Positions 53,197 through 62,207 of a stretch of DNA of 64,000 bases are shown here, piece after piece. This DNA comes from JAEUMD01 sp050246945 (GTDB taxonomy: Bacteria > Pseudomonadota > Alphaproteobacteria > Rhizobiales > Hyphomicrobiaceae). The stretch covers positions 193,996 through 257,995 of the forward strand of contig JBFWVC010000007.1 in assembly GCA_050246945.1 (NCBI GenBank). Reading direction: 5' to 3'. A model generated the notes under the pieces. It did not search any database. It saw only the letters and a list, made by a program, of their open reading frames with translations, and was not told the origin of the DNA. The position numbers and the translations under genes were made by a program. How positions within the stretch are numbered: the stretch's first letter is position 1; each line of letters starts with the position of its first letter.

Positions 53197-55497
53197 TCAG
53201 GAAGATTGCGCGGTAGGTAGCCCGGAAGAACGTCGGGCGCCAACAGCGATCGACCTCGCGATCGCCTGTCTGAGACGGAGCGATTGGGTCGGCTTGTACA
53301 AAAGTTGGTACCCCCGCATGTTCGCCTCCCGTTCGAGCAATCGGCTCGACACACCCGACAGGATGATCGACGGTATCGACAGGCCAAGACCCTGTTCGAC
53401 TTGATCGAGGAGTGCGATTCCAGTTTCACCATTCTGCAACAGATAGTCGATGATCAGAACCTTCGGCGGTTCTTCCTCGGCAAGGAGCTTAAGGGCGTCA
53501 TCCGAGGACTGTCGGGCGGCAACGATACACCCCCAACCCTCCAGCGTCGCCTGCACCGCGCCGAGAGCGAGTGCATCGTCGTCGACCACCAGCACGCGCA
53601 CACCCGATACCTCGTAACTCGCCTCGCTTCTTGTTCGCCCATCGACCGCTACCGCCAGCGCCCGGGGAACAGTCACGGAGAACAGCGTCTGCCGTCCCGG
53701 AGTCGACGAAACATCCACCACAAGATCGAGGAGCTTGGCGGTATGCTCCACGATCGACAGACCGAGGCCCAGTCCGGCGCCGAACCCGGTGTCTTTTTCG
53801 GACGTACTGGCGCCACGATAGAATTCGTCGAAGATATGAGCGATATCGGCTTTGGGGATTCCCACTCCCGTGTCCCAGATTTGGATTTCGGCAGACGGCC
53901 CGCGACGGCGGCACCCAATCAGGACGCGGCCTTCGCGTGTGTTCTTGAGTGCGTTTGAAACGAGATTGCCGAGTATTCGGTGCAGGAGAACAGGGTCGCT
54001 TCTGAGCATGAGACTCGACCTCACCGAACGAAGCTCGATCCCCTTAGCTTGCGAAAGCCCTTCGAATTCGCGCTGCAGCCGACCGATCAAGCGATCAATC
54101 GGAAACTCCTCCGTCTGCGGCTTGATGACACCCGACGCCAACTTCGATACGTCGAGGATGTTTTCGAACATCTCGCAAAGAGTCTCGACACACGCATTGA
54201 GGTTCGCGACCGTTCTCCGGGCCTTCGGACTGTCGACCTGCTCAGCCAGATTGGACACGAACAGGGTCATCGCGTGTACGGGCTGGCGGAGATCGTGACT
54301 TGCCGCGGCGAGGAACCGCGATTTTGAGGCGTTCGCCGCCTCGGCATCTTCTTTGGCCCTGAGCAGCGCCGCCTGAGCACGCTCGCGCTCGACAAGCTCG
54401 CGCTCAAGCTCATCGGTCCGCTGCGCCACGCGGCCCTCAAGCTGCTCGTTGATCCGATCCCGATTTTCGAGGGTGGTCTTGAGGTTGCCGGTCAGGAGAT
54501 TGAGGATGTCTCCCAGGCGACCGAGTTCGTCGCGACTGTCGAGCTCAACGCGCGCGGTAAGGTCGCCTGACACCTGTTGCTCAGCTATTGCGATTAGGTG
54601 CCGGACCGGCCGCACGACTGTCATGAACATGAATACGAAGGTTACGATCACCGAGCCGACGGCGGCCAGCGCCGCGATGAGAAGTATGCTCGCGCGTGCG
54701 CCCCAGAAAGGATTGAACAGCACAGAATCATTGGTCAGCAGCTCGACTCGGAACAGATCGCCGCCGGCAACACCATGCTCCTCGTACACCGTGCGGCTTT
54801 GATCGAAAAGGGGACGCACGTCGGTGTCGACCAACCGCCGACCATCATGATCAATAGTGATGGCCGTGTGATTCGCAGGAGCCAGCGTCGCGAGAAATTT
54901 CGGGGTCACGAGTTGGCCAACCACGATGACACCCGACGCACCGCTGACTCCCCGCACGAGGCGAATGGCGACTAGCGCGAGGCTTCCCCCGTAGGTAATG
55001 ATCCCAACAGTGGGAGGGGTAGCTTCTGTCGAAGAGGCGGCGACAAAGGCGCGAACGATGGGCGAAAGCTCATCGTAGTCGCCAAAATAGCTGGGAGACT
55101 GCGCACGAGCGAATGCTCGGCCGTCCAAATCATAGAGATTTATAGTGTCGATGTCCGAATGGCCTAGAAAGTTCATAATACTGTTAAGGGGATTGTACTG
55201 GTCCCCAATCAAAAGTCCGTTCTGCACATTTGGATTGTTGGCCAGCAGCTTCGCAACGTCGAGTAGCTTAGAGCGGTTGGCCTCGTAGAGTGTCCTGACG
55301 CGCCAGACGAGTTCTGCCTTTTTCTGTTCGATGCTCGCTTGGTGACTCTTGTATTCCTCCCGAAGAACTAAACCGCCCAGGATGCCTGCGAGCAGAGTCA
55401 ACACCGTTATGGGGACGAGCACCTTGGCTGCAAGCCCGAACAATTGCGGGCGGCGCTCGCGCACTACGAAGTCGACCTTGGAGAGCGCTCGGTTCAA
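53197..55497 (-). CDS. Hybrid sensor histidine kinase with CACHE-like sensor
   Basis: 766 residues. Order: N-terminal membrane helix (FGLAAKVLVPITVLTLLAGILGGLVL), periplasmic double-CACHE-like sensor (about 45-265), second membrane helix, HAMP (RPVRHLIAIAEQQVSGDLTARV), coiled coil, HisKA with phosphorylated His in FLAAASHDLRQPVHAM, HATPase (NLVSNALKNT, DTGVGIPKADI, GLGLGLSIVEH), and a receiver domain with Asp in VLIIDYLLQNG. The HATPase and C-terminal receiver give the RpfC-like phosphorelay layout. It ends the operon RR - PhnD - kinase, 25 bp after the phnD-like gene, whose product is the likely ligand sensor. Confidence 0.9.
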   Translation of the reverse strand: MNRALSKVDFVVRERRPQLFGLAAKVLVPITVLTLLAGILGGLVLREEYKSHQASIEQKKAELVWRVRTLYEANRSKLLDVAKLLANNPNVQNGLLIGDQYNPLNSIMNFLGHSDIDTINLYDLDGRAFARAQSPSYFGDYDELSPIVRAFVAASSTEATPPTVGIITYGGSLALVAIRLVRGVSGASGVIVVGQLVTPKFLATLAPANHTAITIDHDGRRLVDTDVRPLFDQSRTVYEEHGVAGGDLFRVELLTNDSVLFNPFWGARASILLIAALAAVGSVIVTFVFMFMTVVRPVRHLIAIAEQQVSGDLTARVELDSRDELGRLGDILNLLTGNLKTTLENRDRINEQLEGRVAQRTDELERELVERERAQAALLRAKEDAEAANASKSRFLAAASHDLRQPVHAMTLFVSNLAEQVDSPKARRTVANLNACVETLCEMFENILDVSKLASGVIKPQTEEFPIDRLIGRLQREFEGLSQAKGIELRSVRSSLMLRSDPVLLHRILGNLVSNALKNTREGRVLIGCRRRGPSAEIQIWDTGVGIPKADIAHIFDEFYRGASTSEKDTGFGAGLGLGLSIVEHTAKLLDLVVDVSSTPGRQTLFSVTVPRALAVAVDGRTRSEASYEVSGVRVLVVDDDALALGAVQATLEGWGCIVAARQSSDDALKLLAEEEPPKVLIIDYLLQNGETGIALLDQVEQGLGLSIPSIILSGVSSRLLEREANMRGYQLLYKPTQSLRLRQAIARSIAVGARRSSGLPTAQSS

Positions 55498-55522
55498 CAG
55501 ATCACTCGTCGAATGCTAATCG

Positions 55523-56503
55523 TCACTTGTCTTCACCGAGCAGCCCCGATGCTCCCGAAACCAACCGAACGACGTCTCGCACCGTGTCGTAGTAATCATC
55601 GTCCTTCACCACGTACCCAGCTGCCGGCAATCCATGAAAAAGCCTTTCCTCCGCCTCGAGCAATGCTTCACGAATCTTAAGTTGCATCGTGGATGGAACC
55701 GAGCTGTTGGCTGCAATCCCGAGATTCGGTATGGTGCCGGTTTTTGCGACGATCTTAAATATGGAGCCATGCTTGCTGATGGCTTGCTTGAGATTGTAAT
55801 CCCACGTCGCGCCGGCATCTATACTCCCGCTCGCCACAGCATCGGTAACGCGAGGCTGGCTACCGAGAAAATAGACGCGGCTGAAGAATGTATTGAAATC
55901 GATTTGGTTGCTGATGAAATGAGCGACGGGATAGACGTATCCACTGCTCGACTGCTTGCGAACGAAACCAAACCGGGAGCCGCGGAGCGTTTCCAGTCCG
56001 GCGATGTCGTCGCGGTCCGTGCGGGCGATGATGAAGCCCTCATATGAGGGATTTTTCCTGTTGTTTTCAAAGTCCCAGCTAAGCTCCGTCACCAGCATCG
56101 TGACGCCGGGGTTCCGCAACTTTGCCAGCACGAACGGAACGGGCGATATGGAAGCGAGATTGATCGAATCGTAGGCGAGGAGATCAATCATTTCGCCATA
56201 GCCAGAGGCGCCGACGATTGCGAACTCCGCTCCTACTCTTTCACCGAGCCATTCCAGCAGCGGTTTATAAAGCGAACGAATGTCATCATCCGATTGGCCG
56301 TGCTGCCAAGGAGTAACGCCGAAGCGATAGAGGGGGAGGCGCGCAGAACCCGCTGCTAAGGGCAGAGGCGCCACGGCTTCCGCGTAGAAGGCTAGGCAGA
56401 AAAAGGCGAGCAGCTGCCGTCTGTGAATGACCCCGTCAACGTTTCGAGGGTCTTCGAGAATTGCTACTCTGCCGGCATGCGCATCGCTATCGTTCGGTTC
56501 CAT
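55523..56503 (-). CDS. PhnD-like periplasmic substrate-binding protein
   Basis: 326 residues. An N-terminal export signal (HRRQLLAFFCLAFYAEAVAPLPLAAG) precedes a type II periplasmic binding fold: LPLYRFGVTPWQHGQSDDDIRSLYKPLLEWL, then SYEGFIIARTDRDDIAGLETLRGSRFGFVRKQSSSGYVYP. This is the PhnD/PF12974 family, which binds phosphonates or phosphate esters. Here it is not next to phosphonate permease genes but between a response regulator and a sensor kinase, so it most likely presents a ligand to the kinase, as TorT does for TorS. Two residues ahead of the signal several alternative starts exist. Confidence 0.83.
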   Translation of the reverse strand: MEPNDSDAHAGRVAILEDPRNVDGVIHRRQLLAFFCLAFYAEAVAPLPLAAGSARLPLYRFGVTPWQHGQSDDDIRSLYKPLLEWLGERVGAEFAIVGASGYGEMIDLLAYDSINLASISPVPFVLAKLRNPGVTMLVTELSWDFENNRKNPSYEGFIIARTDRDDIAGLETLRGSRFGFVRKQSSSGYVYPVAHFISNQIDFNTFFSRVYFLGSQPRVTDAVASGSIDAGATWDYNLKQAISKHGSIFKIVAKTGTIPNLGIAANSSVPSTMQLKIREALLEAEERLFHGLPAAGYVVKDDDYYDTVRDVVRLVSGASGLLGEDK

Positions 56504-56577
56504 TCACGGCATTCCTCACTGGTGATCGGCCGAGGGTGAAGCAATTGGTGCCATTGAGCTTGAGCCATGTGCAGTGC

Positions 56578-57246
56578 CTAGTGGTTTTGCGAGGGTGTAA
56601 GATTAAGCTGGTGGGCCATTATTGCGGCCTGCGTCCGGTTTTCCGTGCCGAGGCACTTCAGAATGGCAGCGACGTGAAGCTTCACGGTTCCTTCTGCCAT
56701 ACCGAGTGAACGGGCAATTAACTTGTTTGACTTCCCGGCGCCGATCTCGACGAGAACGTCGCGCTGTCGATTCGTCAGCATGCCGATGCGGCTGCTGGCA
56801 TCGTCAGGCAACAAGCACCTTGCGACCGTATCCTGGATACCGGGCGTACGTTCGTCGTCTCGCGGCTGTATACGCACGCCCCCCATCAGGATCAATCGGA
56901 TCGCGTTGAGCATGTCCTCTTTCTTCATGGATTTCGGAATGTAGCCGCAGGCACCAGCCCTGAGCGCGCGCTCCGCGTCGTCGCGAGAGTCCGATCCTGA
57001 AACCACGATGACCGAGGTCGTGGGGCACGTCCGGCTAAGCGTCTCGATCACGCCACGCCAGTCGCCCGCACCCATGTAGAGATCGAGCAAGACCAGATCG
57101 AAGGAAAGTCCGCCTTCGGAAACATGCTGGACGACTTCGTCAAGCGTCGTCGCCTGAGTTACAATGTTATTGCTTCCCAACCCCTCGAGAACACTAGTCA
57201 ACGCTTCTCGGTAGAGTGGGTGATCGTCTGCAACAAGAATGTTCAT
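56578..57246 (-). CDS. LuxR-type two-component response regulator
   Basis: 222 residues. Receiver domain (MNILVADDHPLYREALTSVLEGLG) with phosphorylated Asp55 in LVLLDLYMGAGD and the Lys in GYIPKSMKKEDM, then a LuxR helix-turn-helix (LTNRQRDVLVEIGAGKSNKLIARSLGMAEGTVKLHVAAILKCLG). First gene of the RR - PhnD - kinase operon. The likely target is the divergent phosphatase-ABC operon or an own promoter; not proven. Confidence 0.9.
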   Translation of the reverse strand: MNILVADDHPLYREALTSVLEGLGSNNIVTQATTLDEVVQHVSEGGLSFDLVLLDLYMGAGDWRGVIETLSRTCPTTSVIVVSGSDSRDDAERALRAGACGYIPKSMKKEDMLNAIRLILMGGVRIQPRDDERTPGIQDTVARCLLPDDASSRIGMLTNRQRDVLVEIGAGKSNKLIARSLGMAEGTVKLHVAAILKCLGTENRTQAAIMAHQLNLTPSQNH

Positions 57247-57758
57247 GGCTTTGAGCCCAGCTGTCGCAAGCGCTGCGAAATGATCCTGAGAGGTCAGTTG
57301 CTATGACCCTACGGCAGCGCACACAGAATTTAAATTATCGCACTTCAAGCTTAGGCCCACTGCCATTTCTTTGCACACTAAAATTATGCTGCGTTGCGAG
57401 AACGTCTTTTATCCGGCGGACCATCGCGGCCGTCTCCGTCTGCCGGCGACGACACCGTGTGCCACCAAAATTTTGGACGCGTTCATAAGAGTGCCGCTCG
57501 CTCTCGAACTAGACCTTTCGGCATATGTCCCGAGTTCGACCTATATCGGTTGCTGGTTGGACTCCCGCTATTACACGATGAGAACATGCTGAAGCATCGC
57601 CATGCGCACGCCAGGAGTCACTGGGACTCGCTTCGGTCCGACCGCTCAATGATCAACGAGTGGGCTCCGATGGCTCCAACCGCAAGCGGACGCCAAGAAT
57701 AAGGACAATGCGCGAGCACTTACCGTGCTTCCTGCATTCGCATCGGAGGAAGAACTCT
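57247..57758. other. Divergent promoter region between response regulator and phosphatase
   Basis: About 510 bp between divergent starts. I looked for a Pho box (CTGTCAT repeats) and found none. It is the obvious place for the response regulator to bind. Confidence 0.5.
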
Positions 57759-59435
57759 ATGGAAAATGCAAGAATTCTGCCCGGCTTCGGTGCCGGAGCG
57801 GCGCTGCTACTCGCTGCTGGTACCGCAAGTGCCCAAGCACCGGCACCTGCCGCCAAGGCTCCCCCGAAACTGATCGTCTTCATGGCCGTCGATGGCTTCC
57901 CGCAAGAGCAGCTCGTCAAGTACTACGACCAATATGGCGAGGGCGGATTCAAGCGATTACTGGACAAGGGCGCTTGGTACGGGAATAACCACTACAGTCA
58001 CGCAACCACCTATACGGGTGTCGGCCACGCCACGCTGTTAACTTGCGCGCATCCCTACAAGCACAGCGTCATCGGTAACGACTGGCTAGACAAAGCGACC
58101 AAACAACGGGTCTACTCGACCGAGGATCCTCGCCACAAGCTGCTGGGCGAGGACACGCCCAAGCATGCCGGCACGTCACCTTTCAATATCAAGGTTACGG
58201 CGGTCGGTGACGAGCTCATTTATGCTAACGGCAAATCCAAGGTGATCGCCATATCTGGCAAGGACCGTAGCGCCATTGGTCTAGCTGGACAAAACGGCAC
58301 CGCATATATGCATAGCCCATCGACCGGTCGGTTCGTCTCGTCCGACTACTACATGTCCGAGTATCCGGCGTGGTGGAACGCGTTCTACGAGGGCAAGCCA
58401 CAGAATAAATACTTCGGCCAGAAGTGGACATTGCTTCTACCTGAGGAAGCCTATGCGCGCTCCGCTCCCGATGACCGCCCATGGTCGACGAACTATAAAG
58501 GTCTGGGCACAAAGTTCCCGCATTCGATCGACGGCGGCGCCACCGAGCCAAACAAGAGCTACTACGGCGCGATGCTGTGGACGCCATTCGGCGACCTGCT
58601 GACGCTCGATTTCGTCAGAGCGACTATCGAAGGCGAGAACCTGGGCCAAAACCCTGCCGGCGTGCCCGATCTTCTCGCTGTGAGTTGGACGAGCCATGAC
58701 TACGTCAACCATCTATTCGGTCCGGAAAGCCGCCAGTCGCACGACCACACGCTTCGTCTCGATCGTGTCCTGGCCGATTTTTTCGACTACCTCGACAAGC
58801 GAGTCGGTTTGGAAAACGTGCTCATTACACTGTCGGCAGACCATGGCTTCATGAACATTCCGGAGTACAGCTCGAGCCGCCGCCACGATGCCGGCCGTAT
58901 CGATCCGGAGGAAATGATTCAAGCGACCAATGTTGAGCTGTCTAAAAAGTTCGGCGAAGGAAAGTTCATCACCACGTGGTGGAACCCGACGCTCTATATC
59001 GACTACGATCTCGTCGACAGCAAAGGCATCGACCGGAGCGCGTTGGAGAATGCTGCACAACGGTTCTTGCGCAGTTATCCGGGCGTCGAGGCGGTTTTTA
59101 CTCGCAATCAGATGGAAGAGGGGCGCATGCCGGATACCAAGCTGGCAAAGCAGGTGACGCTCGCCTGGCACCAGCAGCTGAGCGGCGACATAGTCATCAT
59201 GAACAAGCCCAATTGGTACCTATTTGCGAAGCCGACAGCCTACGCCTCCACCCACGGCTCCCCGTGGTCTTACGACACCAACGTGCCGCTCGTTATGTAT
59301 GGGCCGACCTGGGTGAAGCCCGGCAAGTACGGAGATTCCGAAGTGGTCGATCTCGGCCGGACGATTGCGTTCATCCTGAACGTCCGCCCGCCGAACGGCT
59401 GCGAAGGCCGCGTGCTGTCGGAAGCCTTGAACTGA
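57759..59435 (+). CDS. Exported alkaline phosphatase, PafA-like
   Basis: 558 residues from ATG 57759, with CGGAGGA 8 nt ahead. Sec signal: ARILPGFGAGAALLLAAGTASAQAPAP. Alkaline phosphatase fold: first metal Asp in FMAVDGFPQEQL, the Thr nucleophile in HYSHATTYTGVGHATLLT, then DLLAVSWTSHDYVNH, LSADHGFMNIPEY and THGSPWSYDTNVPLVMYG with further metal ligands. PafA-type enzymes hydrolyse phosphomonoesters in the periplasm without Ser nucleophile. It heads an operon with an ABC transporter. Confidence 0.88.
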   Translation: MENARILPGFGAGAALLLAAGTASAQAPAPAAKAPPKLIVFMAVDGFPQEQLVKYYDQYGEGGFKRLLDKGAWYGNNHYSHATTYTGVGHATLLTCAHPYKHSVIGNDWLDKATKQRVYSTEDPRHKLLGEDTPKHAGTSPFNIKVTAVGDELIYANGKSKVIAISGKDRSAIGLAGQNGTAYMHSPSTGRFVSSDYYMSEYPAWWNAFYEGKPQNKYFGQKWTLLLPEEAYARSAPDDRPWSTNYKGLGTKFPHSIDGGATEPNKSYYGAMLWTPFGDLLTLDFVRATIEGENLGQNPAGVPDLLAVSWTSHDYVNHLFGPESRQSHDHTLRLDRVLADFFDYLDKRVGLENVLITLSADHGFMNIPEYSSSRRHDAGRIDPEEMIQATNVELSKKFGEGKFITTWWNPTLYIDYDLVDSKGIDRSALENAAQRFLRSYPGVEAVFTRNQMEEGRMPDTKLAKQVTLAWHQQLSGDIVIMNKPNWYLFAKPTAYASTHGSPWSYDTNVPLVMYGPTWVKPGKYGDSEVVDLGRTIAFILNVRPPNGCEGRVLSEALN

Positions 59436-59454
59436 GCTGGCGAGCTGCACGAAC

Positions 59455-60189
59455 ATGTCTAGCAGAGCCGCATCCGTGATGACCTACCCGATAACGGGGC
59501 CGGCTCCCATGCTCTCGCTGTGCGACGTCGTCGTCGCTTTTCGAACAGCGGGCAAGCTCTTCACTGTCCTTAACATCGCGCGGCTGCAAATCGAACGCGG
59601 CCGCGCAGTCGGACTTGCGGGACCGAGCGGATCCGGCAAGACCACTTTGCTCAACGTCATTGCTGGCTTAATGCAGCCGACGAGGGGAAGCGTTTCCATC
59701 GAAGGAACCGAGATCACCGCGCTGTCGCAGGGTGCGCGCGACAAGCTTCGCACCACGCTGATCGGATATGTCTTCCAAGGATTCAACCTCATACCTGCGC
59801 TCACGGTGCTCGGCAACGTCGAGGTCGCGATGCGATTCGCAGGAGTTTTGACCGCAGCCGAACGGCTTGCTCGCGCCGAGACACTTCTCAACCGTGTCGG
59901 CCTCGCCGAACGCGTTTGGCACAAGCCGGCAGAATTGTCGTTCGGACAGATGCAGCGCGTCGGCATTGCGCGCGCCCTCGCCAACCGTCCGAAGCTCATC
60001 CTGGCAGATGAGCCCACGGCCAGCCTCGAGCCAGGGCTCGCGCTATCGACCGCACAGCTCCTGCTCGACGTGGCGAAAGAAGCTGAGGCCACTCTGGTGC
60101 TGGCCACGCACGATGAACGAATACTTGCCATGATGGAGGATCGAATCGCACTTGCCGACATCAATCGGGTGGGGAGCGTTGTTTCATGA
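59455..60189 (+). CDS. ABC transporter ATP-binding protein (LolD/MacB type)
   Basis: 244 residues. Walker A is GLAGPSGSGKTTLL, the signature is LSFGQMQRVGIARAL (the second position Phe instead of Gly) and Walker B is PKLILADEPTASLEP. The D-loop and H-loop (LVLATHDERI) are present. This class works with FtsX-like permeases. The gene starts 19 bp after the phosphatase and overlaps the permease by ATGA. ATG 59479 and 59509 are alternative starts. Confidence 0.88.
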   Translation: MSSRAASVMTYPITGPAPMLSLCDVVVAFRTAGKLFTVLNIARLQIERGRAVGLAGPSGSGKTTLLNVIAGLMQPTRGSVSIEGTEITALSQGARDKLRTTLIGYVFQGFNLIPALTVLGNVEVAMRFAGVLTAAERLARAETLLNRVGLAERVWHKPAELSFGQMQRVGIARALANRPKLILADEPTASLEPGLALSTAQLLLDVAKEAEATLVLATHDERILAMMEDRIALADINRVGSVVS

Positions 60190-61451
60190 CCGCGGCATGG
60201 CTCGCCTTCCAGTACGTAATCGCGCGGCCGCTGCTGAATGCCTTGACGTCTCTCAGCATCGCAGCCGGCATCGCAATTGTCGTTGCGACGAGCGCGCTTA
60301 CAACTGCCGCACGCAAGAGCGCACAGGACAATGCTGGCGGCTATCAACTCTTAGTAGCGGCGAAGGGCAGCCCGGTGCAAGCCGTTCTGTCGACGCTGTT
60401 TTTCGTCGAGGCTCCGACTGGAAACATCCCGTTTGATCTCTACGAGCACCTGCGGCAGGATCAGGGCGTTGCCGTAGCGGTCCCATTCAGCTTCGGCGAC
60501 AATTATCGCGGCAGCTTCATCGTCGCGACGACGAGCGACTATCAAAAGCTCATTGAGGTTCCGGTCGGAAGGGCCCCTCAGATGCAACCGGGTAGCCGCT
60601 GGCCCACTGCAGCATTCGAGGTGATCGTAGGCGCGGCGGCGGCGAAATCGACGGGCCTGAAACTCGGCGACAAATTCACCGCTGCACATGGTTTCGTCGA
60701 ACTGCCCGAGGACTTGGCCCGCCCGCACGAAGAGCACCACTACTCGGTCGTTGGGGTGCTTCGTCAGCTCAATTCGCCGACGGATCGCGCGATCTTCACA
60801 ACGCTGGAGACGGCATGGCTTGTTCATGACGAGCTGAAAGGTGCGGTGCCACTTCCCCGGTCGGCCGGCACAGCGGCACACCAGGAGCATGCGCTGCAGA
60901 ATACGACAGAGATTACGGCGCTGCTGGTGCACGGCAAAAGCTATGGCGACGTTGCGCGACTTTCAGCGCAGCTTTCGCGGCGCGGCGACGTGCAGGCGGT
61001 ATTTCCAGGGCGGGTCGCCACCCAGCTCCTAACGTATCTTCAGCGTGGGCAGGTCGTGGTGACGGCGATGGCGTGGCTCGCGGCCGGCATTGCCGTATTC
61101 GCCATAACGGTATCGCTGCTGGCAGCGGCCATCGAACGACGTCGACAGATCGCAACCTTGCGCGCCATCGGCGCGTCGCGCAGTGTGGTGTTCGGCGTGC
61201 TGGCTGTCGAGGCCGGCATTATCACTAGCATCGGCGCGACCGCCGGTATTGTCCTTGGACGTGCCGTCGCGCATCTCGTCGCCTGGCAGGTATCGCACCA
61301 AAGCGGCTTCCAGCTCGTTCCCGCGCCGCTCGGTCCTGCAGAGTTTTCCATCGCGCTCGTCGCGGTGACGCTCGGCCTAGCTGCCGGCACCATACCGGCT
61401 TATATCGCTTGCCGGGAAGATGTCTCCAGAAACCTAGCACCGATGATATGA
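60186..61451 (+). CDS. FtsX-like ABC transporter permease
   Basis: 421 residues with one N-terminal helix (NALTSLSIAAGIAIVVATSAL), a large periplasmic domain and three helices at the C-terminus (MAWLAAGIAVFAITVSLLAAAIERRRQIATLRAIGASRSVVFGVLAVEAGI ... GTIPAYIACREDV). This is the MacB/LolC topology. It overlaps the ATPase gene at its start and the downstream secreted-protein gene at its end, both as ATGA. Substrate unknown; such exporters move lipoproteins, peptides or metal-bound small molecules. Confidence 0.87.
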   Translation: MTAAWLAFQYVIARPLLNALTSLSIAAGIAIVVATSALTTAARKSAQDNAGGYQLLVAAKGSPVQAVLSTLFFVEAPTGNIPFDLYEHLRQDQGVAVAVPFSFGDNYRGSFIVATTSDYQKLIEVPVGRAPQMQPGSRWPTAAFEVIVGAAAAKSTGLKLGDKFTAAHGFVELPEDLARPHEEHHYSVVGVLRQLNSPTDRAIFTTLETAWLVHDELKGAVPLPRSAGTAAHQEHALQNTTEITALLVHGKSYGDVARLSAQLSRRGDVQAVFPGRVATQLLTYLQRGQVVVTAMAWLAAGIAVFAITVSLLAAAIERRRQIATLRAIGASRSVVFGVLAVEAGIITSIGATAGIVLGRAVAHLVAWQVSHQSGFQLVPAPLGPAEFSIALVAVTLGLAAGTIPAYIACREDVSRNLAPMI

Positions 61452-61909
61452 AACGTTCACTAACCCTTCGCCTCATCGCCACCCTGATCGCAGGCCTTCT
61501 TGCCATGACGAACGAACCGTCCGCTGCGGCAACCCGCATCAAGTTCTCCGATTTTTACATCGGTGAAACCTATCAAGCTGGCGTCGGCATGACGCCGCAG
61601 TTGAAGCTCTCCGATACGGTTAAGAATCTGAATGGTAAGCCCGTCGAGATCTTCGGCTTCATGGATGGCATCTTGCCGCGTGACGGCATGCATTTCATGC
61701 TGCTTCGCGAGCCGAGCTTCGTTTGTCCATTCCACGATGTAAGTTACGATTGGGCTGGCTTCGCCGCCATCTTCCTAGCACGCCCGACCGATTACATCGA
61801 CGGACCTCTGCGAATCACAGGCCGACTGGATGTCGGCGAGAAAAAGGACGAGATGGGGCTGGTAAGCTATGTCCGAATTTATGACGCCGCGATTGCACGC
61901 GCGCAGTGA
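61448..61909 (+). CDS. Exported DUF3299-like protein
   Basis: 153 residues with signal peptide KRSLTLRLIATLIAGLLAMTNEPSAAA. The mature part has VKNLNGKPVEIFGFMDGILPRDGMHFMLLREPSFVCPFHDVSYDWAGF, which resembles the DUF3299/OB-like family of small periplasmic proteins often encoded with FtsX-type exporters. One Cys/His pair (CPFH) might bind metal. It overlaps the permease gene by ATGA. Last gene of the operon. Confidence 0.7.
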   Translation: MKRSLTLRLIATLIAGLLAMTNEPSAAATRIKFSDFYIGETYQAGVGMTPQLKLSDTVKNLNGKPVEIFGFMDGILPRDGMHFMLLREPSFVCPFHDVSYDWAGFAAIFLARPTDYIDGPLRITGRLDVGEKKDEMGLVSYVRIYDAAIARAQ

Positions 61910-62207
61910 TGACAAAAATGTTGGCGCACTAGCTATCGCACCATGCTTCGACGAGAAAGAGCTTCACAGGGCTACCGCTCGAGCTGGACATGTGGCCTGC
62001 TCCCCCGATCCTGACTTCTGGATATGGCTCAAGGCCGAAGAATGCTGACTTTCCGCTTCCGAAGGTACTGCTGCCGTGCCACCACGACGGCGACAGCAAT
62101 GCAGTAGCGGTTCGGCAAATGACCGCTAATGGCATGGTCCGGCCGCGCTCAGTGCCCTACGATGGCAGGATCGGGTCGGGGAGGGATATCGAGCTAAGGA
62201 GCGCGCG
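61910..62207. other. Left flank of the IS110 transposase gene, candidate bridge RNA region
   Basis: About 300 bp without a gene between the DUF3299-like stop and the transposase ATG. In IS110-group elements the guide-like bridge RNA is encoded in the non-coding left end ahead of the transposase gene. I cannot fix the IS end here. Confidence 0.35.

Noticed and set aside
57247..57758. Pho box ahead of the phosphatase gene
   Set aside because: No pair of CTGTCAT-like words with the right spacing is present, so PhoB control is not claimed.
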